Shown here piece by piece: positions 46,066 to 57,143 of a stretch of DNA of 64,000 nucleotides; the stretch's first letter is position 1, and every line of letters starts with the position of its first letter. Under the pieces are notes generated by a model, which saw only the letters and a program-made list of their open reading frames with translations, was not told the origin of the DNA and did no database searches. The stretch comes from Oidiodendron maius Zn (Eukaryota; Ascomycota; Leotiomycetes; Myxotrichaceae). The stretch covers positions 186,001-250,000 of the forward strand of contig KN832892.1 of NCBI GenBank assembly GCA_000827325.1, in the 5' to 3' direction. The translations under genes and the position numbers were made by a program.

Positions 46066-47298
46066 ATGCCTTCTCAAACATTGCCCACGATACCCCAACG
46101 AGCCATCGCCGAGAGCAACACGACAGAGAAGTGCTACATTACGATGGGAGCAAAGGTTTACGATATGACAGACTTCCTGGATTCGCATCCTGGCGGCGGA
46201 GATCTTATTCTTGAGTATGGTGGAAAGGACGTGGAGGGGATTCTGCAGGATAATGGCTCGCATGCTCACTCCGAAGCTGCCTACGAGATCTTGAAGGACG
46301 CTCTCATCGGGCTTGTTGTTACTGATGCAGTTATGGACCCTTTGCCGAGTAGCATGTATCCAGCACGCATTCTTCCTCTACAACCAACCGAGAAGGGAGT
46401 GCAGCAGAATGGTCCAGCCAACGACGTTATCTCCAATGCGTACTTGAGGACAGGTGTGGCGACAGCTGAGGACTTCTCGAAGGACACAGACCCTGACGAC
46501 GACTACAGGACGCATAAGTTTCTCGATTTGAACAAGCCTTTATTCCTTCAGATTTTGTTCGGGGGGTTTAGTAAAGAATTCTATCTCGAGCAAGTACACC
46601 GTCCGCGTCACTACAAGGGAGGAGAATCAGCACCCATTTTTGGCAACTTCCTCGAACCGCTCACCAAGACGCCTTGGTGGATGATTCCATTGCTCTGGGG
46701 CCCTCCTGTCGCATACGGTACATTCATCTCAAGAGACGGTTGTGCTAGCTGGGTTCAGGTGGCGGTATATTGGGGTTTTGGTCTCTTCATGTGGTCCTTG
46801 GTCGAATATGGCCTTCACCGTTGCCTGTTCCATTTGGACTAGTAAGTTTGGATCCGTAGCTGCTCATAATTAAGTCACCACTAACGTAAGAAAAGCCACC
46901 TCGCAGACAACCCTGTTGCAATTACCGCACATTTCCTGCTCCATGGGGTCCACCACTATCTTCCTATGGATAAATACCGACTTGTTATGCCTCCTACGAT
47001 GTTTATTATCCTTGCATTCCCATTCTGGATGCTAGCACACGCCATTTTCTACTGGAATTGGCACGTAGCCACTGCTGTGTTCTGCGGAGGTGTCTTTGGA
47101 TACATTGGTTACGACTTAACACACTACTTCATACATCACTGCAAACTCCCATCTTTCTACCAGGATCAGAAGAAATACCATCTCCAGCACCACTTCATAG
47201 ATTATGAGAATGGGTTTGGTATAACCAGCCGCTTTTGGGACAGAGCTTTTGGCACGGAACTAACGTTATCACCCTCCAAGGTCTTCAAGTCTATCTGA
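46066..47298 (+). CDS. SCS7: Fatty-acid / ceramide 2-hydroxylase (cytochrome b5 fusion)
   Basis: Exons 46066-46841 and 46896-47298 (54-bp intron) give 392 residues. The N-terminal cytochrome b5 domain has MGAKVYDMTDFLDSHPGGGD with the first haem His, and the second His in GSHAHSEAA. The C-terminal di-iron hydroxylase has the histidine boxes EYGLHRCLFHLD, HGVHHYLPMD, THYFIHHC and KYHLQHHF. Hydrophobic segments around IPLLWGPPVAYG, VYWGFGLFMWSL, MFIILAFPFWMLA and TAVFCGGVFGYIG span the ER membrane. The enzyme puts a 2-hydroxyl on the fatty acyl chain of ceramide. Ascomycetes normally carry one such housekeeping gene. Whether this is it or an extra copy belonging to the locus cannot be told from the window. 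Confidence 0.94.
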
Positions 47299-47839
47299 AA
47301 ACGACCATAAATCATGATTCGTGTCACTCCTGCTACTTAACACTGAACTTGGAGGCGGTTTTCTAGTATGATAAGGTCTTAGGCGTGGCAGGAAGTTCGT
47401 TGTACGACCAGCAGGTGTGGATTGAGAACTCAGTTAATTGTAAAGTTTGTTTAAATTCTGCAGGTATTCCAGAATTCTTTGTGAGGTCCGGAGCCTTGTG
47501 ATCTGGTCCGACGAAGAAATACACGTTGATCGTATAGCATAGAAAGTTACATAGGATTCAACAAGCAGACAGCTGTCGAGACTAAACGAAAGTTAAAAAA
47601 ATGCAATTTGAAAGGATCCGGTGGTGTTCAATATCGTGGGACATGCTCCCATATATGATTCATTATCAAACAGTACTGGCTTCATGCTATAACCATGCCT
47701 GTTTTGCTGCTTTGATTGCCATGATCGTGAACGTTTTAAGATGTTCCCCCGAAGCTGAAGCATTTACAGTCTATGGCTGTTGGCGTAAATAGCACAGGGT
47801 CAAGTCTGAAGGCCGCATTTTCACAAATTACAACTCATA
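47299..47839. other. Intergenic, nothing recognised
   Basis: Convergent 3' flanks of the hydroxylase and regulator genes. Confidence 0.6.
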
Positions 47840-49793
47840 TCAAACTGACCACGAGCTCGTGTACACACCTTCACGGGTCAGCACCTGGCCTACAGGTGTC
47901 TCGTTCCCTTTAGCATGTGGAATGTTCAGTAACTCCCGGGCAATAGTCTTCATCTCCAAAATCGTTTTCCTGCCCAGTGGCCAAATTTCCGTAAACGCCC
48001 TCAAAGCCCCAATACCGAGACGGATGCGTTCTCGAGCCTCAATGACTTCCTTAGGCTCCAGCACCAATCTACAGGCAGATATTTGACCCATGATAGCCAT
48101 GGCGAGAGCACATATTATAAGCGGCGTGTGCTTCATGATAGGGGTCGGGAGGGTCATCATGCCGAGTAGTGATTCGAGGGACTCGAGTGCCTTGTTGGTG
48201 TGAAGTGCACGGGCCGTTTGTCTCATCCCCATCATCTGTTCTGCTAGAGGTGCAGGTGTGCATTTTGACGTCCCTTCCACGCTGCTGTACGCGAGACGTG
48301 ACCTCGGGCGATGTAGGTAGAGTCCGAGTCTGTCCCAAATCAGCATTGGAATTTACAAGCGAACTGCGCGGGCTCTATATTTGTGTGAAAATTATCTTGC
48401 ATTGTGGAAGCCTGTCGTTAAGAAAGAAACAGTTTGGCTTCGAAAGGAGGCACCTACAAGTTGATGAGCATGTGCGCCTGAAAAATAACTTCATCCATGC
48501 TTCGATTCTCGTTGATCATCTGCTTCTTACACTCTGGCAGATGCACGATCCAACTGACTAGTTTTGCATCTGCAGGAGTTGCCACAGGATCATAAGCCTC
48601 TCCGGTATCACTGCTGGCGGCTAGCACAGCGCCAGCGATTCGTGCCCCATCAATTAGGTATGCGAATGAAGAGAAGGTGATTTCCTCATCTGCAAACTCT
48701 CGTGTTTCATATTCCTCCAACAACTTTGGGGTGGGTATTGTCTGCAGGTCTGAATTAGCCTGTCTTATAAGAGTTGCTCCGGATTTCGACATACCCCTTG
48801 GGCATATTCTCGCTCCTCGCATGGCAGATCAACATCAGTGTTGATATTCAACAGTTTAAATGACTTCTCATGCCTGATACCGGCGAATGTGCCGTCGATA
48901 ATGAAGAGCAGCCACCACGTCCTCCTCCAACTCTCTTCCATAACATCATTTCCCTCTCCGCTCTCATATGCAAATAACCTAGACTGCATTTTGATCTCTA
49001 ACGCCATAGTAATGGCCGTATCAAGAAGCACCCGAGCCTCTCCGAAGTTGTTACAGCAGTGTGTCGCTAGTGCAAAAAGCATGAGAGCTTGCACGGAGAA
49101 GCCAGTCATCGAAAGGTTGCCTGTCACCAGTTCGTTACTTATTCTTTCTTTCAACCCCTCCGATGGAATGTGTGGCAAGTACAGCGATCCAATATATTCC
49201 ATCACGAGCATCACGTGCTGCAGGGACGCCGAGTTCGATTGTAGTCGTGCCATTAGATGTACCTGAGGCAGAAGAATGGGATGGGCATCGTGAAAGTTCG
49301 TGTAGTACGAATCGCGGAGCTGTCGTGACAAGTGGTCACCGTCATCATGAGCCGAACTATGGCTACCAGAGGTGTCAGAAATCTCGGGCGTTGTGCCGGC
49401 AGAAAGAGACATCGGCGCCGTATTGCTTGCAGATTGGAATTGAAGATGATCACGAACGTCCGGTCTTCTGGGCATATCTGCGTCTAAGGCAGCTTGCCTC
49501 CGCAGCAACTTCGATCGCTGCCCACCTCGCTTTGATTTAGTATAAGAGCAAGCCCGATTGTCCGGCTGACATCTTGAGCAGGATGGGGTGCTCGCGTCGC
49601 ACCTGATGTGGCGTGTCCTGCATGGTATGCAGGCCAGGGAGACTCGGAGCCCAGCTTTCCGATCGACTTCTGCGACTTCTGTCACTCCAAGCTGGTCTAA
49701 GGGCATATACGTCTCGTCTTGCTGAAAGGTGAGAAGGTCGACATCAAAGTAGAAGTCCGCATCCAAGTCTAGCTGTGACCTGTCCATACTCAT
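47840..49793 (-). CDS. Zn2Cys6 fungal transcription factor, intact member of a paralogous pair
   Basis: Exons 49793-48795, 48741-48458 and 48329-47840 (introns 53 and 128 bp) give 590 residues. ATG codons at 49793 and 49787 are both possible. The zinc cluster CIPCRTRHIRC-DASTPSCSRC-QPDNRAC has all six Cys. The basic stretch SKRGGQRSKLLRR follows, then the xylanolytic-activator-like domain (YYTNFHDAHPILLPQVHL, EESWRRTWWLLFIIDGTFAG). It is nuclear. It shares its whole architecture with the pseudogene at 43822-45447, and the fatty-acid hydroxylase lies between the two. A local duplication, or insertion of hydroxylase and NDUFS7 copy beside such a pair, would explain the layout. It is the best candidate for the regulator of the NDUFS7 side. 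Confidence 0.92.
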
Positions 49794-50579
49794 GTGATGA
49801 AGTAGTGGTCGGCGTGCAGTGATATGGAGCTCCCTTGAAGCGGCAGGGTAGGAGGTCAATCTGAGTTGATTGTGTTGTAGATAGTAAAGTGCACAGAATC
49901 CGTGGCCGTGCGAGACGGCAGGTTCCGTTGTCGGGGCGGGTGGCGAAAATGCAGTTAAGCTCTCTCGGCCTTCGAACGAATCAAGTCCTACATCACGACT
50001 CGTTCAACTAATTGTCCAATGTGTGACTGGTTGTCTTCCACAGCAACGAAGCGAATAAGATGAGTCCAGGAAGGCATGTCGGCATGCATACAGGCGTCCA
50101 GATATCCGATGCGTTTCTCCTGTTGCATGGATCGGAGGATTATAAGGTTTGGTATCGGCAAGACGACTGCTGACAGAAGCATGTAAACTCGGGGCGAAAA
50201 CGGTTCGTTGGCCTGCGTTGTTTGGGTGTGGCGAAAAGTGCTATGTGTCTTACATTGTCCTACACCGTGCAACTATCAACGCAATCGTGGCGGGACTTAT
50301 GTAACAACCCGACGGTAAGAGGCAGCAAAGAGGGGCACACAAAATCCGTGGGAGATATCATCGCATACGGCTACTTATGGGAATGGACAGTGCGTGCCAT
50401 ACACTGATATTTGAAATTTCTAAAATATTAATCCAGCCAAATTTCTTAGGAACACAGACAAGACGAGTCCATCTGCCATGGCGAGAACTCTATGAATGTA
50501 CTCAAAGCGCATGCCGTCCTCAACTAACAAACATTGGACCTCGTCCGCCCCAGATACTGCCAACAAAGGCTACACCCTT
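49794..50579. other. Intergenic, nothing recognised
   Basis: Promoter of the regulator and gene-free DNA. Confidence 0.5.
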
Positions 50580-50835
50580 CCTGGGGGCACTTACACGCTC
50601 TCAGGGCTGCAAGGATGCCGGGCGCTACTAAAGTTGAAGAGTTGACAGACGCTCCTGGAGGTGGCTCGAGAGTCACAATATTTGACCCCGAAGGATTTCC
50701 TGTGAATCTTGTCTTCGGCCAGGAGAGAACGGAGATTGGAACGCTGCCAAAGAAGTTGGTTTACAACTGGTAACAGGAAAAGCCTAGAGAAGGAGCGTGT
50801 CAACGCTTCTCCACAGGTCCTGCTGCTGTGCCGGG
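50580..50835 (+). pseudogene. Relic of a glyoxalase/VOC-fold protein gene
   Basis: The frame reads ARMPGATKVEELTDAPGGG, RVTIFDPEGFPVNLVFGQE and LPKKLVYNW, then TAA (50771-50773), then EKPREGACQRFSTGPAAV in the same frame. The block PGGG..VT..DPEGFPVNL is typical of fungal extradiol-dioxygenase-like VOC proteins, as is the EKPR..FQRF..GPAAV continuation. The first part of the protein and anything after GPAAV are not recognisable, so it is a decayed fragment. Confidence 0.7.
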
Positions 50836-53800
50836 TTGTAGTTGTAGTATAAGTCGAGGAGCTATCTTCTGGCAGGATATGTTTTCAACATTTCCAGTAC
50901 TGTAATCTAATAGATAACTCTAGTCAATCTGAACACCTTCGTCCTTGCTCTTGCCCTGCTTCCCCTATATTGCTTTCATCTTTATGCCCTGTAGTTGTAG
51001 CCTTTCAATAACATCCCCTATTGGCGAGATAGTTACCATCCTTTCAAATCATCATCTTCTACGACCTATACCTCAAATCCAGTCTCCTGTGGTCGCTCTG
51101 TTATGGCGGCCGAGAACTGAGATTATGTAAGATAATGTAAAGCACATGATGATTGAATCCGAGGTACCAACTGATGTGGTGCCTTCGCACGACACGAATA
51201 TACACGGCCGCCACAGAACTGACGATAACTGCTTAATGCAGGAGAATGGCCTAGAAACCTAGATTAGACTGTTCTATGAGTTTAAAAGGCAGAATGAGGT
51301 AGTGGTGCTATGATAGGTCGTTGCTGTATCGCTGTAAAAGGAGGCTCTCTAGAAACTAGTAGAGTAACAATACACCTAACATTTAACTAGATCCATTGCT
51401 ATATCTTTGGAAGTTGCTACAGCCATAGAGCGAAACAATGAAGATAATTTATATGCTACAGAAAACTGTAGGGAGAGAAGCCAAAAGAGCCTTACGAACT
51501 GAATGATTATTGATTAGGACGCGTTTAGAAGACAGGCTTTGATCCCAGCTCCAACATATGTCTTACATTATCCCACTGTCGAATTAGAAACATCATTAGT
51601 GCCGGTCACTTTACCTCCTCAGCAAGAGCTATCTTTAATGACTAGGAGTATTCCTCGAGCAATATGCTGTAGCAAATTGCCGGCTGCTTCTCCAACTACC
51701 CTTGGTCTCCTTGGCCGTACTACAAGTGGCCATGATTGTTGGTATGCTTTGTACACTACACTCCATAGATAATTGGAATCAGACTCAGTATGAAGAGGAT
51801 ATGATCGGTAGCTATTTCAGTGCCTAGGGACAAATTTCTTTTTGGAGATAACACGAAAAGTGGTTGAGAGGTTATTTCGTACGCAGAAGAGTGTTGTTAA
51901 AGCTCAATGGACAGAATTGAGGAGCTAGAGGAGAAGGTGTTTTTAGATGCCGACCTTGAATCATTTCACGATGAGGAAGAGTCAAACACTAAGGAAGAAG
52001 TATTTTAGGAAATTCTGACAAAGATAAGGAGCCTTGGTAATAATGGGGGAAACAGCATTCAGTTCTCCGCTTGAGGTTGGAATTGGAAAGCTACATGAAT
52101 GACTTGGACAGACCAGAGGACGAGAGCAGAGCTACTCGAAATGTCGGACACTCAAACCAAGCCATGCTCCTCGAGCACTGTACTGTAGTTAGTCGCAAAT
52201 ATGTTTATAGGGATATACTTGCCTAGCCATATTTCCTTCCTTAATCACCTTCGGCCAGTATAACGGAATTTTTGATATACAGTAGACGCACAATTTATTA
52301 ACGTCCGACGGGTAACCGAAAAGGCAACAACTATTACTAAATCTGCAAGTACATTTCCAACGTTTCCTAAACTGGCTCCAGGTCTCCTTAAGCCCCTGCA
52401 GTCTTTGTTTCTGGCTTATGTCATCTCTAATCTGCTTATTCGCTGTAGGTTCCTATTGGGTAGTATTTGCTAGGAGGCTAGCCTGAAGGGTGTTCTTCTA
52501 GTGTACAATGTCCTATCGTGGTGCAACTCAAGCGGTGCCTGTTGTCTCTGGCATGGGGTGATTAGTATTGGTTAGGTTAGCAGAAGTGGGTCCAATATAT
52601 CTCTTTCTGAGGCTTGTAAACGTTAAGTTAGCCTGTGGTTATTGTAAATCGTATCGATGTGCGAACTGCTTCTATAGCTTATTTAGTGTCAATTATGTCA
52701 TCGGACGGCGATTTCCCTCGCGGCTAGAAGGATGTATTGCTTCTATGAGTGTCCATGCATTAGAGATTCTCTAATCGGTATGCTGTCCATTTAGTGCATC
52801 AGAAGAGGAGGTGGTCCTCTATCGCCGGCAGCCGTTGGTATTCTTTAGCTAGCTAAACAATACATTACAAAGTGTGACTTCCCTGCCTACTCATGGGCTC
52901 TGTTTTTCTTCCCCTTACTTTACTTCCTGCCTCAGGTGTTTTAATTTCGAGGAGAAGGGTTAGCCCCCTCCTACAAGTTAATATCTGTTTACTCCTTAAG
53001 CTAACTTCAATACTCGCCGCCCAGGTCCTTACATTCTCCGTAGAGAGACACGCGCATCTACCCTGTCGGGCCATACAGAAGGTGTCAGCCGTCGCTTCCA
53101 TTATACGCCGCGCCCCGTGACTGTGAACCACTTCTACCCTGGCAGGCCTCTCCTCCCCACCGCTTCAAGCAAGATTTATCAACCATACACCCGAGCCAGG
53201 TGGTGCATAGCGACGTGCCACCTCCAACTAATCGAAGCGTAACATTATCTTCCCTCCTTCTGTCTCCCCGTGTCTCTGAGGCCCGCAATTTATGGGCTCA
53301 GCTATTGCCGCTCGGGAGAGTTGTCCTCCATTTCGTTCAATATCGTCCCCATGTGCCTTTCACCGCCCTCAGTCGTGTCAATTCGCGATACAGTATTCCC
53401 GTCTGATGCAATCCTGACCGCAAGAAGTCCTGCCTTAACGAATGACGGGTGGGCAGTGACTTGACGTTCCAGTGCCATGTCTCTCTAAAATGATGATTCA
53501 TTTCACCGCCCCACGCGTCTCTAAAATGAGAATCCATCTCGCAGCCTACGTAACGCCTCGGCATGAAAACTGGTCCAACGCCCAGAGGTTCCTTATCGAA
53601 CGTCATAAGCCATGATTCTGCAATCCCAAGCTGCAGGCTTTGAGAGGCTTGGCTTCGACACAAGTAGAACGTTCTATAGGTGGTTCGATACTTATTTTGC
53701 TTGTAGTCCTCGGTTCGTTGTGGGCACGCCGTCCTATCGCCCGATGCTTGCCGGCATGACGACAACTACGACGGGCCAACAACACTCCAGCTATCCTCTC

Positions 53801-54448
53801 CTAGCTCCATTCAATCCTGCAAACAAGATGAATAGGATTTCAAGACCGCGACACGTGGAGGCGGAGGACATTGAGGCATCTAAGGAGATTATGCTCCCAC
53901 CCGGGTATAGGTTGTGCACGGCATAACTACAAGAAGCCTATGGAGTCGATTTAGTTAACTCTCGCATCGATTTAGCTGAGCCATTAAATCAGGTAATATC
54001 TGTAATGATTGGCTCCGGCATGACAGTCTCGGCATGGTAGTCTCGGCAACTCGCGTGATCATGCGGGAAATGGCGGCGCGGCATGATATCCCAACACTAC
54101 GATTCTAACCCACATAGGATCCCGTAAAGACCTTCTCCCCGCAATGCCGTTCCTTACGCCACGTATGCATATGCATACATTCCCCAGGTTTGATAGTGTG
54201 TAGAACATGAACCCCGTGGGGTATGGTACAACCTTCCCCTTCTCAGCAGAATAAAATGAAATTAGACCTTGCGCGGATTCTTTCCGCTCTTTCATCAGGT
54301 TGGTCTTAACTCCTGCGGGAAATGAATAGAATATACAAAGTAGAACTATTTCCTCGCTCAAGAGACCCTCTTCTCCTTGAAATTATTCATATTGTGCTCT
54401 GTGAAGCTAGTCTAGCAAAATTTGAGCAAGTGAAACGCCTTGGAAACA
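50836..54448. other. 3.6-kb gene-free stretch
   Basis: Many short ORFs and no recognised domain on either strand. Around 53476-53550 a roughly 36-bp sequence starting TCTCTAAAATGA occurs twice in tandem with several differences. Old repeat DNA is likely, but I cannot name a family. Confidence 0.45.
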
Positions 54449-56736
54449 ATGAAATATCTTATCATTAGTCTTAATCTGTTGGTTATTGATTTCTCGCTCC
54501 TATATTATGGGGCGTGCCAAGCTCAGCCGTTGAACACGAGCCTAACCATCTTATTACAAAATGATTTGTTAGGTATAATTCCGAACTAGTACCGCAGCAG
54601 CACGTTTAATACTAGATAGGTGCATCAAGTAACACATCAGAGGGTGTCATCCTTACTGGCAATGCCTCCTACGAGAAAGCGTCACAAGCCTGCTCTGATA
54701 TCCAGGAAAAGCTTTTCGATCTCCAGGACGCTAGTCCGTCGTTTAACTTGACTGCTATCTTGGGCCACCTTGCATACGACTCGCCGTTAAATACTGCCCA
54801 GCAGTATTGGGTGTCATCTTACCCCGGCTACTGCCAAGCAACTAATGCATATGGGAAGATTAGCGACGTTAATTGTCTCGAGCAGCTCCCAGCCTTGTGC
54901 TCCCAGAGTGCGCCGTTCTCGAATGTAAGCTATGCGGATACTACATCGAAGTGGCAAGTCACGGTCCAAGCGGGAGAGCAGCTCACTACAGGGTAAGTTC
55001 AATTATCATACAGTTTTCATACAACCTACTTAAGAATCGTTGTAACCGAGCTCTCACTCAGGTATCGCGATCGAGCCTCATTTCGTTTTCTTGGTGTCCG
55101 ATATGCCGACCAACCTAAGCGTTTCACTTACTCCGAGGTGTTTGCCGGCTCAGGAACTCAGACAGCTCTAGCCTACGGCTCCGAATGCATCCAGCTGCCC
55201 GGAGAGGGAGAAGAGGACTGTCTCTTTCTCAATATCTTCACGTCGTATCTCCCAAACACCGGTGTCAGTGACGAACTGCGGCCAGTCATGTTCTACATAC
55301 ACGGGGGTGCATTTGTTGCAGGCACAGGAGCGAATCCGGACTACGATGGAGGCAATCTTGCTTCCAGAGGGGATGTCGTGGTTGTGACGATCAACTACCG
55401 TCTCGGAGTGTTTGGATTCCTCGCACTTGACAGCTCTACGCCTGGGAATTATGGGATGGCAGATCAAGTTGTCGCATTAGATTGGATTAGAGCCAACATT
55501 GCTGCCTTCGGAGGCGATTCTAATCGCATAACTGTGTTCGGTCAATCTGCTGGTGCAAATTCTGTCGTCTCTCTTCTTGGCTCGCCAGAGGCTATTGGAA
55601 AATTTGCCGCGGCAATGCCCATGAGTCATATTGCTGGACTGGGCCTCCTAGGCGATTTCTATACAACGTATTCGAGCATAGCGGATGCAGCGGCTTCCGC
55701 AGTAAGCTCGGTGCTAGACCCTACCAACTGCACTAGTGCGACGTCCCAGGTTAACTGTCTGCGGAGCTTTGATGCTCAAGATCTACTTCTCCTGACTAGT
55801 GGCATGATCCCGTAAGCTTCTAACATATATTGAAACATTCGTGAGGACTAACATGACGGTCAGGCTTCTAATTCAAGACGGCACGTATATCAACTCTCCC
55901 TATCTGCTCCTGAATGGGTCGGGGAATGTTGCAAATGTTCCTCTAACCATTGGCATCTTGCACGACGAAGCTGGTGCTCTCATACCATATCCTAGTGGCA
56001 CAAACCTTAGCCAGGAAATCGAGAATGCTGGGCTCTCACCACAGATATATACGGACAACTCTGCCTTATTTCCAGAGCCATCGGGGGCAAACGTGACTCT
56101 CGATATCTTTAACGTAACGGTGCACATGGCCACAGATGGCGAGCTGCGCTGCCTCGATGAGGCAATTGCATATGCAGGAGTTCAAAACAACATTTTCAAA
56201 AGTGTCTGGTTCTATGAATTTACCAGAAGTTACCAGCCTGCAGATTTCGACGTGAACGTCCCTGTTTGCCAGGCACCGATTGATGCCGCACACCCATATG
56301 GAGACACGTCGAAGCCATACTTCAGGTACGTAAATTGCGGTCTTTCTCTTGTTACCAGTCCTAAATCTCATCGAAACAATCTCACTGGATTTTTTGCAGG
56401 TGCCACGGCGGAGACGTGTATTACACATTCGGCAACCTCATTCGCCAAGGTCAGCCTCAGCGGGATGGTATAGACATCTTATTCTCCCAATTTATCGCGG
56501 ATCTGTATACATCATTTGCCCGCACCTACAACCCCAATCCTCAGGCTGAGTATCTCCTGGCAAGGGACTACGTGAGTACCTATGAGCAGATATATGGATC
56601 CGGGGGGCTATGGGAGGAGGTTAAGAGTGGAGAAACCCCAACGCTTTACCGCCTTGATTGGCCCAGCCTGCAAGTTACATTTGACGAGATTGGACAGTGT
56701 GAGGCACTTGGATTCCCCTTGAACTATTATCTATAA
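54449..56736 (+). CDS. Secreted type-B carboxylesterase/lipase
   Basis: Exons 54449-54572, 54620-54992, 55062-55811, 55864-56325 and 56400-56736 (introns 47, 69, 52 and 74 bp) give 681 residues. The start opens a hydrophobic signal (KYLIISLNLLVIDFSLLYYG). An N-terminal region of about 140 residues, rich in Ser and Cys, precedes the esterase fold, as in a group of fungal extracellular esterases. Core motifs: ASFRFLGVRYADQP, EEDCLFLNIFTS, oxyanion strand VMFYIHGGAFVAG, nucleophile FGQSAGANS, acid in HDEAGALIP, and His in CHGGDVYYTFGN. Several N-glycosylation sites (NGS, NVT, NLT type) fit secretion. Unlike the short form at 27805 it is spliced and exported. Confidence 0.93.
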
Positions 56737-56954
56737 GTTTATCTTAAAATGCAGCTAGCCCAAAGGCGTGTCGTTAGCCTTCAAATATCAGTCGCATTTC
56801 TTGTTAGTTCGATACGTTACGGCGGCCGAGACTCTACTCAAGTAAATAAGTGACCAGCTATATCCCGCACGTTAGTAGGTAAATCCCGTCTATCTTTCCT
56901 CTTATAGAACGATCTACCAATAATATCACGACATTTTAGCTCCTTACTATGTAA
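56737..56954. other. 3' flank, nothing recognised
   Basis: Short AT-rich flank between the esterase and the MITE. Confidence 0.5.
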
Positions 56955-56956
56955 TA

Positions 56957-57141
56957 CTATCCCCCCCCCTTAATAATTGTATATTCTCCACTCTGTGGCT
57001 TAGCTATTTCTAGCCAATAAAGGGTGTTATGGTAATCCGTGCAACCAATCGTTGCTTAGGAAATCCCCTCTGTTTACTTTCCTCAGTTAGACCGTTTTAG
57101 CCACAGAAAGTGGAGAATGTACAATTATTAGGGGGGGATAG
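56957..57141. mobile_element. TA-flanked MITE with long terminal inverted repeats
   Basis: The left arm (56957 to about 57000, starting CTATCCCCCCC) and the right arm (about 57099 to 57141, ending GGGGGGGATAG) pair over roughly 43 bp with a few differences. Shared blocks are AATAATTGTA, TTCTCCACT and TGTGGCT. The element is 185 bp and is flanked by TA on both sides (56955-56956, 57142-57143), as expected for Tc1/mariner-type insertion. It has no coding capacity, so movement would need a transposase from elsewhere. The low divergence between arms suggests moderate age. Confidence 0.82.
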
Positions 57142-57143
57142 TA

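Noticed and set aside
50836-54448. Possible transposon-derived region
   Set aside because: No recognisable enzyme motif or terminal repeats; only decayed low-complexity and short duplicated sequence.
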